DNA of 64,000 nt, taken from assembly GCA_021292105.1 (NCBI GenBank), contig CM037860.1:18556454-18620453 (forward strand), written 5' to 3'. Below the pieces are notes generated by a model. That model saw only the letters and a program-made list of their open reading frames with translations, was not told the origin of the DNA and did no database searches. This document shows, one piece after another, positions 36,201 to 46,279 of the stretch. Numbering within the stretch: the first letter of the stretch is position 1; each line of letters begins with the position of its first letter. Made by a program: the position numbers and the translations under genes. Source of the stretch: Anadara kagoshimensis (Eukaryota > Mollusca > Bivalvia > Arcoida > Arcidae).

Positions 36201-37996
36201 AGATGTTGATCTGCGGGCCCTTGTTCCCCAGGGAATTAAGCGGAATAAGTCAAAAGATGTTGATTAATTTAATTAGAGCAAGGCTTAGACAACCTACTAA
36301 TATCGAAGATGTCTGAATTCTTTCCAGGGAGCAAGAAATCATAAAAGTTGCATGAAATGTTCCTTCAGCTGAGCGATCATCAACCGAAGCGAATATTATT
36401 ATGAATGAAAATCGTGTCATAATATGAAGTTTCATGATGACGGCAGAATAAAAATCACAGAATCATAAAAAAATAGTAAAGCAATGACATTGTCTAGAGT
36501 GAAATGAGACAGTGAAAGACTTAGTCATACATGTATTTTCAGTTTTATAACATGGGTTGGTTACTTCTTTTATAGAAAAAAAAACACAAATCATGTTATA
36601 ATGCCTTATAGTTAATTAATCAAAACTTTATACTTTTACCTTTATTGAATTCATATTCTACAGGGGTCTTTCACATTGGGACCCTAAAACTGTTACCTCA
36701 TGAAAGCAATCCTATAAATTGAAAAAAAGAACCTTGCTAGTTATTGTCATAAGCAGAGTGCAAAAGTATTTATTTTTTGTATTGTCTTCATAATGAGCGG
36801 TTATTAGAATATATTTACATTTATGGTGTTTGATTGTATTAAACTCTGTTTTAGACCAAATGAAGTTATAGGACTATAATTACATTTGCTAATGTGACGT
36901 CACTCATTTCTTGCTGACACCTATGCTCGTGACATCATTGATAGGCTGTTCCAGGAATTGGAATTGCATGTCGTACACGACAGTGTTTTATATTTATTTC
37001 AGGATTCAAAAACAAAAATAAGATTTTCAAAAAATGCGAGTGTAAATATAACCATTAAACTGTCTAGAAATGGCGTTTATAGTGCTATAACTTCCATTGC
37101 CGTGCAAAGCAAACTAGTCATAACGCGCTAACTCATAACGCACGCTAGCACGTTATTCGGTTTGCTTTGCACGGCAATGGAAGTTATAGCACTATAAACG
37201 CCATTTCTAGACAGTTTAATGGTTAATTACCTCTTAAAACTAAATGTTATGTGTTTTTCTTTAGAATGTAAATTAAGATATTTCATAATCCTCTATGTTT
37301 TTATTATTGTATATTTTACAGCCAGCATTACTTTACTTAGTACCTGCCTGTATCGGTATCCCACTTATGGTAGCTCTAGTCAAAGGTGAAATTAAAGAAA
37401 TGTTCAAGTAAGTATATATTACTTTTTTATACATTAATGGACTTTCATTTATAAAATGATTGTTTAGGCTGAAAATACTAACATTTTGAGTAACACAAAT
37501 CAAGCTTCCTGAAAACTTTTAATTTAAGAGTTATCTCCCTTTCAGAAGAAAATCAAAATGAAATATTTACAATATTATGAATTTGTTTTTCCATTACTAT
37601 TTTTTACCTAGTAAATAGTATAGCAATTGTCAAGAAATAGTATTTATAGTGGCATTACTACTATTACTATGTGAAGCAAACTGAATAATATGCACTTTAA
37701 GTTGTCCACGATCTGGCAGAGTATAAATAATGCATATAGGCATAAGTAGTTTATCGCATTGTATATATAATCATGCCGGCTCACACTTTATTTATTATTT
37801 CCGTACTTTAATATTAAAATACTCACTGTATACTTTGCCATCAGATCATGGACAAACTGTAGCAGTTTTTAACACATTGCTTAGTATGATTTAATTTTTG
37901 CCCTATTATATTTACAGTTATGAAGATCATGCAGAGAAGAAAGAAGAAGAAGGCACAGACAATAAGAAAGAAAAGCAAGCTAAAAAGGAAAAATAA
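24250..37996 (+). CDS. HM13: Signal peptide peptidase (intramembrane aspartyl protease, presenilin/SPP family)
   Basis: Eleven exons: 24250-24438, 26143-26241, 26863-26945, 27414-27502, 31084-31169, 31809-31934, 32593-32650, 33302-33422, 35917-36019, 37322-37407, 37918-37996; all GT/AG with matching phases, 372 aa (human HM13 377). SPP cuts leftover signal peptides and some membrane proteins within the ER membrane. Visible hallmarks: three N-glycosylation sequons near the N terminus (N12, N16, N21); TPEGMAIAYGSLVLMAVLPI (first membrane segment); catalytic GGLFIYDIFW (Asp221) and AMLGLGDIVIPGIF (Asp267); PALLYLVPACIG (PAL at 319-321); acidic/basic tail ending KKEK, a KKXX ER-retrieval signal as in the human protein. 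Both aspartates and PAL are intact, so the gene should be functional. I chose the ATG in AACATGG because it gives the family's usual N terminus; an in-frame ATG at 24193 would add 19 residues. Introns 1, 4, 8 and 9 carry repeats described separately. Confidence 0.96.
24835..25362. mobile_element. Inverted-repeat element in SPP intron 1
   Basis: Left arm from TGTTTAATTCATCTGCCGCA through AGCACATGTTTTTCAAGCTT, TTAGATATGAAAAT, GAGGTATGCATTTTGT and CATACCATCTC; right arm (reversed) from TGTTTAATTCCTGTGCAGCA through AGCACATGCTTTTCAAACTT, TTAGATATGAAAAT, AATGTATGCATTTTGT and CATACCATCTC. Arms are about 150 bp, diverged from one another. A third, direct copy of the arm follows at 25522-25700. Target duplication not resolved. 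Confidence 0.7.
25522..25700 (+). repeat. Third arm copy of the intron 1 inverted-repeat element
   Basis: CTGTTTAATGTCCAGCACAG, ATCAAGCTTTCAGATATGAA, GTGATGTATGCATTTTGTTG and CAGAAAATAAAATGCAAAGC follow the order of the arm at 24835. Its translation and that of the opposite arm both start MHFVV and contain QKIKCK, which is repeat homology rather than a gene. Confidence 0.65.
27165..27352 (-). mobile_element. tRNA-derived SINE (intron 4 of SPP)
   Basis: Reading the minus strand: GGGGCCTAGTTGGCCAAGTG followed by GTCTAA (A-box-like), then GCCTAGGTTCAAATTCCACT (B box GGTTCAAATTCC), then a body with GTGTGAGA, TTTTCTCCAGGCACTC and TTTCCTCCATCATCC and a tail TGCCTCAATATGAATGAAAG. The head is tRNA-like; the body is shared with 31270-31490 and 39110-39335. 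Confidence 0.75.
27878..30888 (+). mobile_element. Helitron-like non-autonomous element with 145-bp tandem core (SPP intron 4)
   Basis: The 5' end is a hairpin, AGCTCACCTGACCGAAGGTC then ATGTGAGCT. It is followed by a unique head (CTTCTCCTCTGAAACTACTG etc.), about 16 tandem units of 145 bp (roughly 28420-30800), and a short tail ending CAGGTGAGCG ... GGCCCATGGGCCTCTTGTT with a terminal palindrome. Hairpin head, tandem core and hairpin 3' end match the non-autonomous Helitron/Helentron-type elements known from bivalves (the 'pearl' elements of oysters have this plan). There are no terminal inverted repeats, no coding sequence and no target duplication. A sister element sits in intron 8. Confidence 0.7.
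28420..30800 (+). repeat. 145-bp tandem array with three-unit higher-order pattern
   Basis: Unit landmark GGTTCAAAGGTCAAGGTCAC recurs every 145 bp (TTC at 28506, 28651, 28796, 28941, then 29085 with one base lost). Units fall into types: P (CCGGAATGG, GGCATATATA), Q (GTAAAGAAAA, ATGAGTTC, CTGAAATGG, ACATTTTGT) and R (CCGAAATGG, ACTTTTTGT). The order P-Q-R occurs at units 1-3, 6-8, 9-11 and 12-14, with irregular units between and at the end. Confidence 0.9.
31270..31490 (-). mobile_element. tRNA-derived SINE, diverged (SPP intron 5)
   Basis: On the minus strand: GGCGACTGAGTGGTTCTAAA (A-box-like), CTGATTTGATTCCCAATCC (B-box-like), then TTTCCTCAATGATCC and TGCCTCAATATGAGTGAAAG, the same tail words as the SINE at 27165-27352. 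The 62-codon + frame at 31250 lies within it and is not coding. Confidence 0.65.
33774..35774 (+). mobile_element. Helitron-like non-autonomous element with 145-bp tandem core (SPP intron 8)
   Basis: Starts AGCTCACCTGAGCCAAAGGC then TCAGATGAGCT (hairpin), followed by a TCCGTCGTCCGTCGT-rich head and CTTCTCCTCCAAAACTACTG. Then come about eight 145-bp units (landmark TTCAAAGGTCAAGGTCAT; TTC at 34402, 34547, 34692). It ends CAGGTGAGCGTTAAGGCCCA then TGGGCCTCTTGTT. It is clearly the same family and orientation as 27878-30888 but the units have diverged between the two arrays (TCTCAAAAACT here, TCTCGAAAACT there). Confidence 0.7.
37051..37223. mobile_element. Perfect foldback element, 64-bp arms (SPP intron 9)
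   Basis: Left arm 37051-37114 starts ACCATTAAACTGTCTAGAAA and ends GCAAAGCAAAC. The right arm 37160-37223 is its exact reverse complement as far as I can check by eye. The loop is 45 bp. TA flanks both ends (37049-37050, 37224-37225). It ends about 100 bp before SPP exon 10. A degraded relative lies at 37620-37692. Confidence 0.88.
37620..37692 (+). repeat. Degraded single-arm relative of the 37051 foldback (SPP intron 10)
   Basis: TGTCAAGAAATAGTATTTAT then AGTGGCATTACT and TGTGAAGCAAACTGAATAAT parallels TGTCTAGAAATGGCGTTTAT then AGTGCTATAACT and CGTGCAAAGCAAAC with the loop-side GAATAA. Confidence 0.6.
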
Positions 37997-38760
37997 TTTT
38001 TATTATAGGTTTATTTATGGTGTTTGTTTAAAATCCATTTAAGTGAGATGTCTTATTAAAGTATACAATAAATCAAGACATTTTTTTCAGAAATTGGGTG
38101 GCATTTTTAAAATCCAACAAGGTCACTAGGTCCATTATATTTTTTGTCATCTGAAATGATGTAGCTCATTTCTTGAAAATATTGATTTTATATGAATTTT
38201 TCAAGTAACATGACATTTAAAATTCAAATAAATAAAAATACATGTATATATCTTGGGATATTTAGTCCCATAATGTGAGAAAATGTGTTTATATTTTAGA
38301 AAAATTAAAACAAGTTAAAAACCTTGATATTGATATGCTGTGTTCTATAACATCATACATCTTTTATCATTTAAATTGGTGTAATGGGTTTAGTGAGTAT
38401 TATGAGTTTTAACAACTTAATAAATTCACTCAGTCACTCACCTCTCTTATGTTGAGCATTGTACATCCTTTGTCATTCACAAGGACATTGAGGCTCATAT
38501 TGATGTTTTCCATGTCAAAACCAGAACTGGAGCTTTGTTACTCCATTAGATAATTTATATATTCTGTTATACAGTATTCATTGCAGAGTCATCTTTTATT
38601 TTGTTCAAATTAAACAGGTTGCTATTGTAAATATTTTTCTTATTGAGATATAATAAAGTATATATGGAAAAGTTTAAAGATACTTTGTATCTGAATTTTA
38701 ATTTATTTAATATTTGTTGATAAATCACATGTTTAGAAACCATTTTGTTGTGTGAAAGTC
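37997..38760 (+). other. SPP 3' UTR / downstream flank
   Basis: AT-rich, without coding signal. AATAAA at 38067-38072, 71 bp after the stop, is a plausible polyadenylation signal; further AATAAA-like sites follow, so longer 3' ends are possible. Confidence 0.5.
38067..38072 (+). promoter_or_regulatory. HM13: Candidate polyadenylation signal for SPP
   Basis: First AATAAA after the stop codon (71 bp downstream). Inferred from sequence and position only. Confidence 0.45.
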
Positions 38761-38769
38761 ATCAATATA

Positions 38770-38950
38770 ATCATTTTAAGCTAGGCAGGTTGGACATGGA
38801 TTCACCAGAGTAACAAGACAGGTAGATGACCTGTCACACCATCTCGCATTAAGCCCCTCTAAAGTGGGATTCAAACCACATTGTGGAGGCATTGCTATTC
38901 TCAAGTTGGTACATTTAAGCTACTGGACAACCAAGGCTCAATGAAAGAAT
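38770..38950 (-). mobile_element. tRNA-derived SINE
   Basis: On the minus strand: CCTTGGTTGTCCAGTAGCTT then AAA (A-box-like), GTGGTTTGAATCCCACTTTA (B box GGTTTGAATCCC), then GGTGTGACAGGTCATCTACC and ACTCTGGTGAATCCATG. Confidence 0.7.
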
Positions 38951-39109
38951 CATTTCCTGGTTTACAGCAAAACTGGTAATAAAACAAAGGTGACACACTG
39001 CAAAGTGAGAAATTTTCAAAAATTTGTTTTATTTCTGTGTTGACTCATACTTGTGCATAGTACTTGAAACAATTTTTTGAAGCAGTATCAAGAAATTTGT
39101 CTTTAGCAC

Positions 39110-39335
39110 AAACATAGATAGCACCTATTATCACCTTGGTTCCAATCCCACTTAATTAGATCCTAGTGTGAGAAAGTCTGTCAGATCAATTGTTGAAGGT
39201 TACTGGTTTTCTCCAGGTACTCTGGTTTCCTCCATCATCCTTGAATGTACTCCTTTATGAGTGGAAGCATTTTAACTGGGTGTAAAACACTGTTACTTCA
39301 ATCCACTATTTGAGGTCCATAAGAATGAACTTGCT
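39110..39335 (+). mobile_element. tRNA-derived SINE, body portion
   Basis: TTGGTTCCAATCCCACTTAA (B-box-like), TAGATCCTAGTGTGAGAAAG, GGTTTTCTCCAGGTACTCTG, GTTTCCTCCATCATCC, then ACTGGGTGTAAAACAC. The word order is that of the minus-strand copy at 27165-27352; the A-box part is not recognisable. Confidence 0.7.
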
Positions 39336-42300
39336 TTCATGTTGACAATGTTGGTTTTAACTTCATTTTGTTGTTACATCAATTCATGTTTGAAGACATT
39401 TTCCATGACAGTTGACTGTTTTGCTAAAATGTTGTTACAAAGGACACAATAAATATTTATTACCTAAAAACATTTACACCTGTTTGTACCAGGTTCTGAT
39501 TTATTTTATAATGTTTAATTTTGTGATTTTGATGAAATTGAGGATATTAACATTACATCCAGACTGTAATTTTACAGTTTTAAAATTTGCTCTTTTTGAA
39601 GTGACTGTTGAAGTTGTTGAGGGGGATTACAGTTCAATATTTTCTTTGTCTCTCCCACTTAGTTTCCATTGTGCCTTTATATTGATATTTTTCTTAAAAG
39701 AGAGGTTGTTTTGTGAAAGAAAAATTTGTTGCTTAATTATTATTTTAAACACACAACCTTGTTTATAATAAGTTATGCTAGTATATCCTGAAGTGTTTTC
39801 CCTACAAACATTAGAAACAAAGTCCTATTCCGTAATGTGTTTTAATGTGATGTATAAATGAAAATTCTTGTTGGAAACATGATATTCAGTGACACTATAG
39901 CAATATACTGGTATGCAATACACAATTTTCAAGCTGTCAACCTTGATCTTTCAAAGCGATGACAACAGTCAAGTCTAGAATATGATGAGTGTAATTTCTA
40001 CTACCAAATTTCAGTGTTACTAGTTACTACTAACCACAAATTAAACTTGTTCATATTTTTGTAATATTTTGATTTTATGTTCAAAATTACCTCACTGCCA
40101 TCAGATGTAGATGTTATTCATGTTGAATACTTTTGTAAAGCAATTTTTTAAAATTATTTAGTTTACCTGTAGAAACAAAAAACACATGGCAATAATTCTT
40201 CACAAATTGTAACATTTATACTTAGAGAAATAGGGTTTAGACTTGTACATGTGATATTACTTGGTTACATTTGTGTAGAATTTTCTTTCAATACAGTTTC
40301 AGGGAAACATCAGATAAGGTATATCTGGAAAAACTATACAATTTAGTTAGTACACAAGCATACTCTGTTTCAAGATTTCCACAAATTAAAAACTTTTTAT
40401 CAGTCAAATTTTCAAAATTTGTAAGTTTTTTTTCACAAATTTGCTAAAATAAGTTACTTTTTCAAAAAAATTCTCAGAAATTAATAAACAATGGCAATTT
40501 TTGCTACCAAAAATGGAAACAACAGTATACAAATATCTCTTCTTGGAAACCTAATTTCCCAATTTCATATAAAATGTTTATAGAATTAAAGAATTAGTCG
40601 ATGCCATGATAGTTTTGTGTATATAGTCAAATATGAAGCATTTATGACTGGTTTTGGTCTTGCATGAAAAGTGCCAGGTAGATCAGTCATATGGTTACTG
40701 CCATGAGTCCGGAACATTGAGCAAAGTTAATCTTGCATTACTTACCAGGCTGCATATATAGTCTGTCAGCATTATTTTGGCAGAGTGTTTATAAACATGG
40801 ATGAGTCTATCCTACACAAAAAGGTATTAATGCTGTGTTATTGTAATATGCATATAATTCATGCTTTTAAGCCTCCATTTGTCAAAACCACCTGTATGTA
40901 TGATCCCTTTTTTTTTGTATCAACTCTTCCATGCTTATAAACATTCTTCTAATATATTGCAGACAGACAATAATGATCCATTGACCTTTGGTTTTATTTG
41001 TTTATTTGTTAATTTCTAGTCAGAATTCTGTTACATTAAGACAGTTTTTTTTTAATTCAGTTTTAAACCTGTAGAGTTAATTGGTTTTACCAATTTCCAA
41101 ACTTTTGCGGTTTCCCCATTTATAATTTTCAAATGTATGTATGTGTATATATGTATATGTCACATGGTTTTTGGGAAATCATATTTAATCTTATGCTTTT
41201 GTAATGTTATAATGCTGTTTATACTTATAATTCTGTTTTAAATGTTGCCATGTCATCATTATCATCATTGGTATTGTTGTATTTATTAATGACAAAGCAT
41301 ACACATACTGTATGTTTCCATGGTGATGAACATTATACAATTTGTTGTAATATTCCTGAATTCACTGAATTTCATATCTTTGGTCAGGTCATAGTAGCTT
41401 GTGAAAAAGTTAAGAAATAGTTTCATATTGGTGTGTATGTTTGTTATGTAAACCTGATCACAGAGAATAAATCAAAAACCGTCAGCACCAATTTGGTTTT
41501 TACCAGTAATCTTAGTGCTGTTTACTGTTGCTATGAATGTTCACTTGTTTTTGTGCACCATTACCCAATTAAGTTGCCTTGTAAAACAATCATTTGAAAA
41601 AGGAATGATATTGCTTAAATGGTGTGTTAAAAAAAATTTTTTTTTGAATATTTGAAAATTTTGAAAACTATATAAACAGTGTATTGTATATGTGTACAGA
41701 TGCCTAGGAGGGATTTAAAAATGCCTCTACCAAATTATTAATATTATTAGGCAGAAGAGGTGCCACAGATACCAAACATTAACACATGTCTCAATAACCA
41801 ATCTACAATGTTATAAAATAAAAGTGCTTATAGATACAATGTACATATATTAACAAAACTTTGTTGCATTCACTCAACTACATGTTTTTCACAATCTGCA
41901 TTATTCTTATTGGGACATTTTATTGCTGAGCAATACATATTTTGTATCTCCCCTTTTATTTTCTATCTTTTCATTTGGTCACATGACGATTGTCCATTTT
42001 CATTGCTGGATTACATGACCATAAAGTTATTATCCTTAGATTTTATATTATTTCCTTGTTTTTATGTTTGTTTGTTTTGTATGGTTATGTATGTAATATA
42101 TCATGTAATGCTATTTTTTTGATCTGACAAAGTTAAGATATTTTAATCGCAGTGTCTTGTTTAAATTCAATGGTATACTTGTACTTGCTTGTAAATTTGA
42201 TAAATAAATACATGTACCAGGTACTGGCATTTTAAAAAAACATCTTGCACATTTTGTAATCAAGACCAAAATCATTAACTTTCATGACCCTACAAAGTCA

Positions 42301-43505
42301 CTGATGTCAACTTTCATGGTCCAATACAATTACTGACATGGATATTAAATTACAAAGTGATTTTATATTGCTGTTGAATGGCCATTTTAAAAAAAAATTT
42401 TGAAAATTAATAAACAGTGAATACTTGTGTAAGGACAACTTTACTAATTCTTCGAACCTTGAAAAATCTGGGGTAACATTAATTTGCTACATGCATAAAC
42501 TTTTTTAAAGTTGTTTTTAAATTTTTAAACCCCAAATTTCAGGAAAAATTGAAATGTCAGAACACTGACTAAATTGAATTCTTTCTATGGCATTGAAACA
42601 TACTGTATATATACATACCATGTATGAAGAATACCCATGGTCAGGGTTTTTCTTAGATACTAAGTTATAATTTATACAACTTTGTTTCAAGTGATTAAAT
42701 TTTATTTAAATATGTCCGTTTAATGTCCTTTATGGGGGTCTTATATTTGAAGGGATTTTCCATTATAACTTTTTGTCTACATTTTGATTTAAAGACAATT
42801 TCTCATTTTGGGATTTTTAATTACTTTTCTTTATTTTCCCCAGAAATGAAAATGTAAACACAATTAATGGGAGGGTTGTAAATGTTTTTGACTTAATGTT
42901 TTAAAATGATTATTGTTTATTTGAAAAAAAGAGAAAATATAAATTATGATATTTGATTTGAGAATAAATTGTACAGTATTCAAAGATTCTATAGTTTAGT
43001 CTTCTGATGTTTCATAATCATCCATTCTTACTGGACATGGCTATCTACATTTGCTCAGTTGGCAAAATAGTCCTACTGTAAGTGGACATTAGGGATTTAA
43101 TGCTAGCTCTAACGAAAACAAAAAACACTACTGGTTGTCTGATGTAACTGAGAAAAATTGATAGCAGCGTTTTGCCAAGCTACATGTATTTAGGAATAAA
43201 ATCACCTGCACTTTAGGTGAAACCATAAAATATCATTGTCATTTGCTACATTTGCTTGCCAAGATGTACATTGTCACCAAATCAATTAACAAATAAATGG
43301 TGATGTGTCAAAGAGAATTTTATTTTACCTCCTACAACAAAATGTATCAAATGTCACACGACTTCTTCATGAATTACCTGAACAGGGTAAAGTGTGGAAA
43401 AGATCGCACCATACCACTGTCACAAAATGCTTCTTTGTGCTCAAGTGGGCAAATTATGATGTCTAGTCGCCTTCAAACTTGCCCAAAGTGATCTTCTTGA
43501 CAAAA
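39336..43505. other. Long non-coding stretch between SPP and SINEs
   Basis: About 4.2 kb of AT-rich sequence. Open frames of up to 118 codons exist (39412-39768) but show only hydrophobic or low-complexity residues, no domain and no splice-compatible partner. I see no repeat structure. A very long SPP 3' UTR or a non-coding RNA cannot be excluded from sequence. Confidence 0.4.
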
Positions 43506-43509
43506 GTAC

Positions 43510-43815
43510 TATGACAATTCGGTTGGAAGAGCGCTCACTTTATATGTGGAAGGTTGAATCCCGGTCGGGGACCGACCAAGACTTGAATATAGGTAATGAC
43601 TTCTTTTGCCAAGAACTGGGGTAGGTTCTTTCTGAAGAGACCTTAAAAACTTGTGCCCCGTGTTATGGCAGGCATGGTACGTTAAAGAACCCTCCTTGCG
43701 CATTGCCATGCAAAGGTAAAAAATTCTGCTACTTCACCAATAGCTGGTGACGTTTCGATATAAGTGAAATATTCTCGACTTGAACGTAAAACCCCATTCA
43801 ATTAATCCTCATGAC
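43510..43815 (+). mobile_element. tRNA-derived SINE, second family
   Basis: Head AATTCGGTTGGAAGAGCGCT (A-box-like) and GAAGGTTGAATCCCGGTCGG (B box GGTTGAATCCC). Body: GTTAAAGAACCCTCCTTGCG, CATTGCCATGCAAAGGTAAA, CTACTTCACCAATAGCTGGT and ATATTCTCGACTTGAACGTA then AAACCCC. The 3' body is repeated at 63590-63765. Confidence 0.75.
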
Positions 43816-44212
43816 CAAAAACTAGGTCAAGCTCGTTTATGGGTTTGGGTCAAAATGAAGATCACCGGGTTACATCAAAGAATCACCTTGTTCACATTCT
43901 TAATGTCATATAGTGTTGGTCCAATCTTGCTCAGAATATCTCCTTGACAAAAACTAGGTCAAGTTTGTATATGGATCTTTTTGGGTCAGGAAAACGAAAG
44001 TATGCATGCTAGTATCAAGAGACAAAGACAGTATGAATCTTTGTTACAAAGGATGATCCAACTATTATTCCGTTTTCGAACAGTTACATCATATATATAT
44101 ACCAGACATTACTATTATCATTGGCCATGTACCCCAAAACCATCTAAACCAGGCCAAAACCCAATAGGAACCCCATACCCATCTAAACCCAAACATTGCT
44201 ATCACTGACAAC

Positions 44213-44250
44213 CCCCCCCCCCCCCAAAAAAAAAAAAAAAAAAAAAAAAC
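44213..44250. repeat. Poly-C/poly-A tract
   Basis: A run of C followed directly by a run of more than 20 A. Confidence 0.9.
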
Positions 44251-44628
44251 AGGGTCTCAATCTATGTCCATGCATTATTATCAGTGAAAATGTACCCCAA
44301 AAATAACGGGAAACCCATATACTAGACGTAATCATCACATACACCGTCTAGAATTATTGCAGACAGTCAATCTAATGTCTCAAAAACGGTTGACAAATCA
44401 ACGCTTACTGATCAAGCTACAATAGTCTATTGTATTCCAGGATCGACTAAGCAGTGGAGCAGAGCTTTCTTTGCCAAAAATAAAAAATAAAAAATAAAAA
44501 AAATGCAGCAATTTGTAGGTGATGTAGCAACTTCTGACAAAGCATCAACGATAAGTCATGGGAGCACGGCTCCGTGATGGGTCCTTTATTAGTTCTTATC
44601 TTTATAAATGATTCAAACATGCATGGAC

Positions 44629-44825
44629 CGCAGTGGCCGAATGGTTAAGGCATAAGCCTTCAAAACCCCGGTATCTCACTGCTAGTGATAAAAAGAGTTT
44701 TCTTAGTCTAAGGTTTTTACTGCTCTACTTGGTACCTGTAAAATGGACTGAGGGATCTGCGACGTTTCAGTCGAGTGCACTCTAAATGTCGCAATCATTG
44801 CGCACTTATACATAGCAGATCAACA
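44629..44825 (+). mobile_element. tRNA-Ser/Leu-like SINE head or tRNA pseudogene
   Basis: GCAGTGGCCGAATGGTTAAG then GCATAAGCC is a near-canonical A box of the Ser/Leu type. The expected B box is not intact (ACCCCGGTATCTCACTG) and no cloverleaf closes, so this is not a functional tRNA gene. The following GCGACGTTTCAGTCGAGTGC and TCGCAATCATTGCGCACTTA are probably its SINE body. Confidence 0.6.
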
Positions 44826-45151
44826 AGCTTGCAAAAACTCACGTAACACATGCACATGGGGAGAAGCATTGAACTGGTCATTTCATTCAGACTTAACGTA
44901 ACAAGATCCGTCAAACCCGTGCTGCACAACAACATGCCAATAGGTCAACAACTAGAAACAGAGAAAACAAGGTATCTTCTAAGAGTAGATCTAGCAACAA
45001 GTCTGTATGCCGCCCTGTCATGCCAACACCTAATCTAAAGAACAGTATAGAAAGTAGGGTAAAGTTCCTCAAGAGAAATCTGAATATTATAAGGTAGGAG
45101 ACAAAAGTATCGTCATATTTCACAATTAGACCAAACATTAAGTAGATATAT

Positions 45152-45210
45152 TGTCATGTGCTACTTTTGAATGTTTATGAAATAATATAATTCAAAAGTA
45201 GCACATGACA
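45152..45210. repeat. Short hairpin element, subfamily 2
   Basis: 59-bp palindrome: TGTCATGTGCTACTTTTGAA, loop region TGTTTATGAAATAATATAA, right arm TTCAAAAGTAGCACATGACA. Arms perfect over about 20 bp. Confidence 0.9.
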
Positions 45211-46008
45211 ATTTGTCATGAGAAATAATAATGACGTTAATTAATCTAGTCGATATAAGTGTAAATGACTTCCTTTTTAGAGAGCCGAGATTATCCTTCG
45301 GGTGTTATAACAATTTCCCGAAAAACAAAGAAAATGCCTAGAGAACATATAATATGGAGAATAAGAGACTTAAATGAAACGTGTCACTCTGTGACTTATT
45401 GAGTAAAAAGCTTTTTAAATTAATCTTTATAAAAAATATTGCAATAAAAGAATAAAATATTACTTTTAGTAAATCAAATGATGAGACAAAAGTAAAATTG
45501 AGTAAAATAAATACAAAAATTCAATTATTTCAATAAAAATGTAAAAACAGAAGTTTTGAATTTTTATGAAATAACATAATTCAAAAGTAGCACATGACAA
45601 TATTGCACCGTCCCCTATGTCACTCTTGAAAAAGATCTACAAATCGGAAATGACTCAACGTTTAGACTAGCAACATGTCCTGACTAACAGTTTCGGAAAT
45701 AAAAAGCAACACTTACAACGGAAAACTTGAGATTGTCGCTCAGTCTTGTCAAGAGGAACCAAGATACAAACTGAATGGTGGATTTCAAGATCATTAATAA
45801 CCAAATTACCAATTACCGTTATTGACTAAGTCACTGAACCAGAACAATATCAAACCACTTCTCTCCCTGTCTGCAACAATTCTATAACATTCAAGATGGG
45901 CTTCATTTACCAAAATTCTAATCCACGCTAGGCTTCGATTGAAAGTTACTACACGCACCCTAGCGACGGGCTATCTCGGTTAGGTGTATGTACATATGAC
46001 AAGGACCA
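45211..46008. other. Non-coding, one partial hairpin
   Basis: AT-rich; it holds the right part of another subfamily 2 hairpin at 45551-45599 and no coding signal. Confidence 0.5.
45551..45599. repeat. Short hairpin element, subfamily 2, left arm partly lost
   Basis: AGTTTTGAATTTTTATGAAA then TAACATAATTCAAAAGTAGC and ACATGACA: the loop and right arm match 45152-45210, but the terminal TGTCATGTGCT of the left arm is missing. Confidence 0.75.
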
Positions 46009-46279
46009 GGTCCCGGTTTCACAATCATTCCTTAGCTAAGATTTTCTTTAACTTAAATTTAGCAAATTTTGGTATTCTGTTATTAACACTGCTAATAAAT
46101 ATTTTTGTCAAAATTTAATTCAAATGTTATAAGGTAGAACAGATCTTCAAAATGACACCTTCAATTTCTGAATATCTTTTAAATAATTAATTAAAAAAAA
46201 ATATATATAAAAATTTTAAAATTTTCCATATTTAAGTTAAGGAAAATCTTAGCTAAAGAATGATTGTGAAACTGGAGCC
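46009..46279. mobile_element. MITE sharing ends with the ISL2EU-like element
   Basis: TIRs of about 60 bp: left GGTCCCGGTTTCACAATCAT then TCCTTAGCTAAGATTTTC; reversed right GGCTCCAGTTTCACAATCAT then TCTTTAGCTAAGATTTTC. 271 bp, AT-rich interior, non-coding. The ends match those of 6214-8005. Confidence 0.8.

Noticed and set aside
39412-39768. 118-codon + open frame downstream of SPP
   Set aside because: Composition is hydrophobic and AT-driven, with no recognisable domain and no linked exons; expected by chance in several kilobases of AT-rich DNA.
44629-44700. Possible tRNA-Ser/Leu gene
   Set aside because: Only the A-box half is well formed; there is no matching acceptor stem or intact B box, so it is treated as a SINE head or pseudogene.
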